From Curvibacter sp. (lineage in GTDB: Bacteria; Pseudomonadota; Gammaproteobacteria; Burkholderiales; Burkholderiaceae_C), in NCBI GenBank assembly GCA_020248905.1, contig JADCGR010000027.1:1-34622 (forward strand): 34,622 nucleotides of DNA. The letters are read 5' to 3'. Both the position numbers and the translations under genes were made by a program. Of the stretch, positions 34,097 through 34,622 are shown piece after piece. The notes beneath the pieces were generated by a model, which had not been told where the DNA came from, made no database searches, and worked only from the letters and a program-made list of their open reading frames with translations. Numbering within the stretch: position 1 is the stretch's first letter; each line of letters opens with the position of its first letter.

Positions 34097-34315
34097 TCAG
34101 CGAGTCTCCATCTCTTTCACTAAGTCGGACACTCGTATCTCGAGCGCATCCGCAATGGAGCAGATTGTGTCGAGTGTTGGGGGCGTCAGCCCTCGTTCAA
34201 CCAAAGACACCGAGTTGACATGTATGCCGGCTTTTTCGGCCAGTTCCTCTTGGGTGTAACCACGACTATTGCGCAGGGTGCGGACGGCTTCCCCAAATTT
34301 TTTTATTCGACTCAT
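34097..34315 (-). CDS. Small XRE-family transcriptional regulator
   Basis: The 72-residue protein is little more than one helix-turn-helix domain: AVRTLRNSRGYTQEELAEKA, then GIHVNSVSLVERGLTPPTLD. That is similar to the controller proteins of restriction-modification systems and to phage-type repressors. GAGGAAG lies five bases before the ATG and is partly inside a hairpin (TCAGCC-N5-GGCTGA at 34325-34341), which could affect translation. A perfect 18-base palindrome lies about 60 bases upstream. No restriction enzyme or methylase gene is adjacent, so its target may be only itself or genes beyond the window. Confidence 0.85.
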   Translation of the reverse strand: MSRIKKFGEAVRTLRNSRGYTQEELAEKAGIHVNSVSLVERGLTPPTLDTICSIADALEIRVSDLVKEMETR

Positions 34316-34375
34316 GAGACTTCCTCAGCCTAAATGGCTGACGCTTGAAGTCTTTAGGAAACTGCCTCTACAATC

Positions 34376-34393
34376 CACACAATATATTGTGTG
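34376..34393. promoter_or_regulatory. Perfect 18-base AT-centred palindrome, likely operator
   Basis: CACACAATATATTGTGTG is a perfect palindrome upstream of the small XRE gene. Sites of this form are typical for controller-type XRE dimers. It lies in a 175-base region between that gene and the IS transposase; TATATT within it could act as a -10 box. Confidence 0.6.
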
Positions 34394-34490
34394 TCTTGGT
34401 TCGCGAACTGCGGCCGACTGAGTAATGCAGCTCTGACCACGCACCAACAGCCTACCCGCTCAAAGAGCGTAAAGGCGCGGCACTTAGAAC

Positions 34491-34622
34491 TTATCCGTAA
34501 ATAAGGTTCACTGAGAGCGGAACTTTGCGGAAGGCGATGATGGCGGCGGCAAGATGGTTCAGAGCGGTAAAGCTTCGATCTAGCTTCTCGTAGCGAACCA
34601 GCAGTTTACGGAAGCGGTTGAA
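34491..34622 (-). CDS. IS transposase, C-terminal end (partial, IS5-like)
   Basis: The minus-strand frame entering from the window edge reads FNRFRKLLVRYEKLDRSFTA then LNHLAAAIIAFRKVPLSVNL and stops at TAA 34491-34493. The pattern R(F)RKLLVRYEK followed by FTALNHLAAAIIAFRK is the usual end of IS5/IS4-superfamily DDE transposases. Only 43 residues are visible, so the exact IS family and the terminal inverted repeat cannot be settled; the element's end probably lies within the next few tens of bases to the left (near 34460-34490). Confidence 0.82.
   Translation of the reverse strand, partial: FNRFRKLLVRYEKLDRSFTALNHLAAAIIAFRKVPLSVNLIYG

Overview
The window looks like the chromosome of a GC-rich betaproteobacterium of the order Burkholderiales, most likely Comamonadaceae. 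The reasons are high G+C with strong third-position bias in most genes, a Bug-type binding protein, a purine gene set of the kind seen in that family, and GC-rich palindromic intergenic repeats resembling those common in that family. This placement is inference; no rRNA or tRNA gene is present to fix it.

Layout. 1-127: the 5' end of a group II intron (minus strand, running off the window), directly behind the pntB terminator. 217-5806: core genes pntB and pntA (proton-translocating transhydrogenase), a NudJ-like NUDIX hydrolase and mnmA, with a decayed MmgE/PrpD fragment between the last two. 5892-12941: two chemoreceptors enclosing xdhC and a LysR / Bug-protein / N-formylglutamate-amidohydrolase cassette that is visibly poorer in G+C. 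13121-25729: a purine island. It has 8-oxoguanine deaminase, a Tsx-like outer-membrane channel broken by an amber codon, xdhB and xdhA on the minus strand, then divergently a nucleoside/purine ABC importer (ATPase, two permeases, BMP lipoprotein) and an adenine/adenosine deaminase. Together they can bring in purines or nucleosides, deaminate adenine and 8-oxoguanine, and oxidise hypoxanthine and xanthine to urate; XdhC supplies the molybdenum cofactor step.

25894-27438 is a wrecked DNA-modification/defence locus. A small conserved-looking ORF is followed by the N-terminus of a GHKL ATPase that has a nonsense codon and is then joined in frame to the C-terminal half of a C5-cytosine methylase. 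27545-28276 is a higBA toxin-antitoxin module whose promoter/operator implies a leaderless GTG start for the toxin. 28339-33432 is a four-gene operon (periplasmic adaptor, RND pump, DUF2892 membrane protein, CsoR/CstR-type repressor) with a matching CsoR-type operator inside its promoter. 33668-34622 holds two small XRE regulators, each next to a good palindrome, and the 3' end of an IS transposase.

The strongest second-look items are the ATPase-methylase fusion relic, the in-frame GC-rich palindromic repeat inside xdhA, the long palindromic element between the two importer permease genes, the CsoR-type circuit on the RND operon, and the intron sitting directly behind a terminator.
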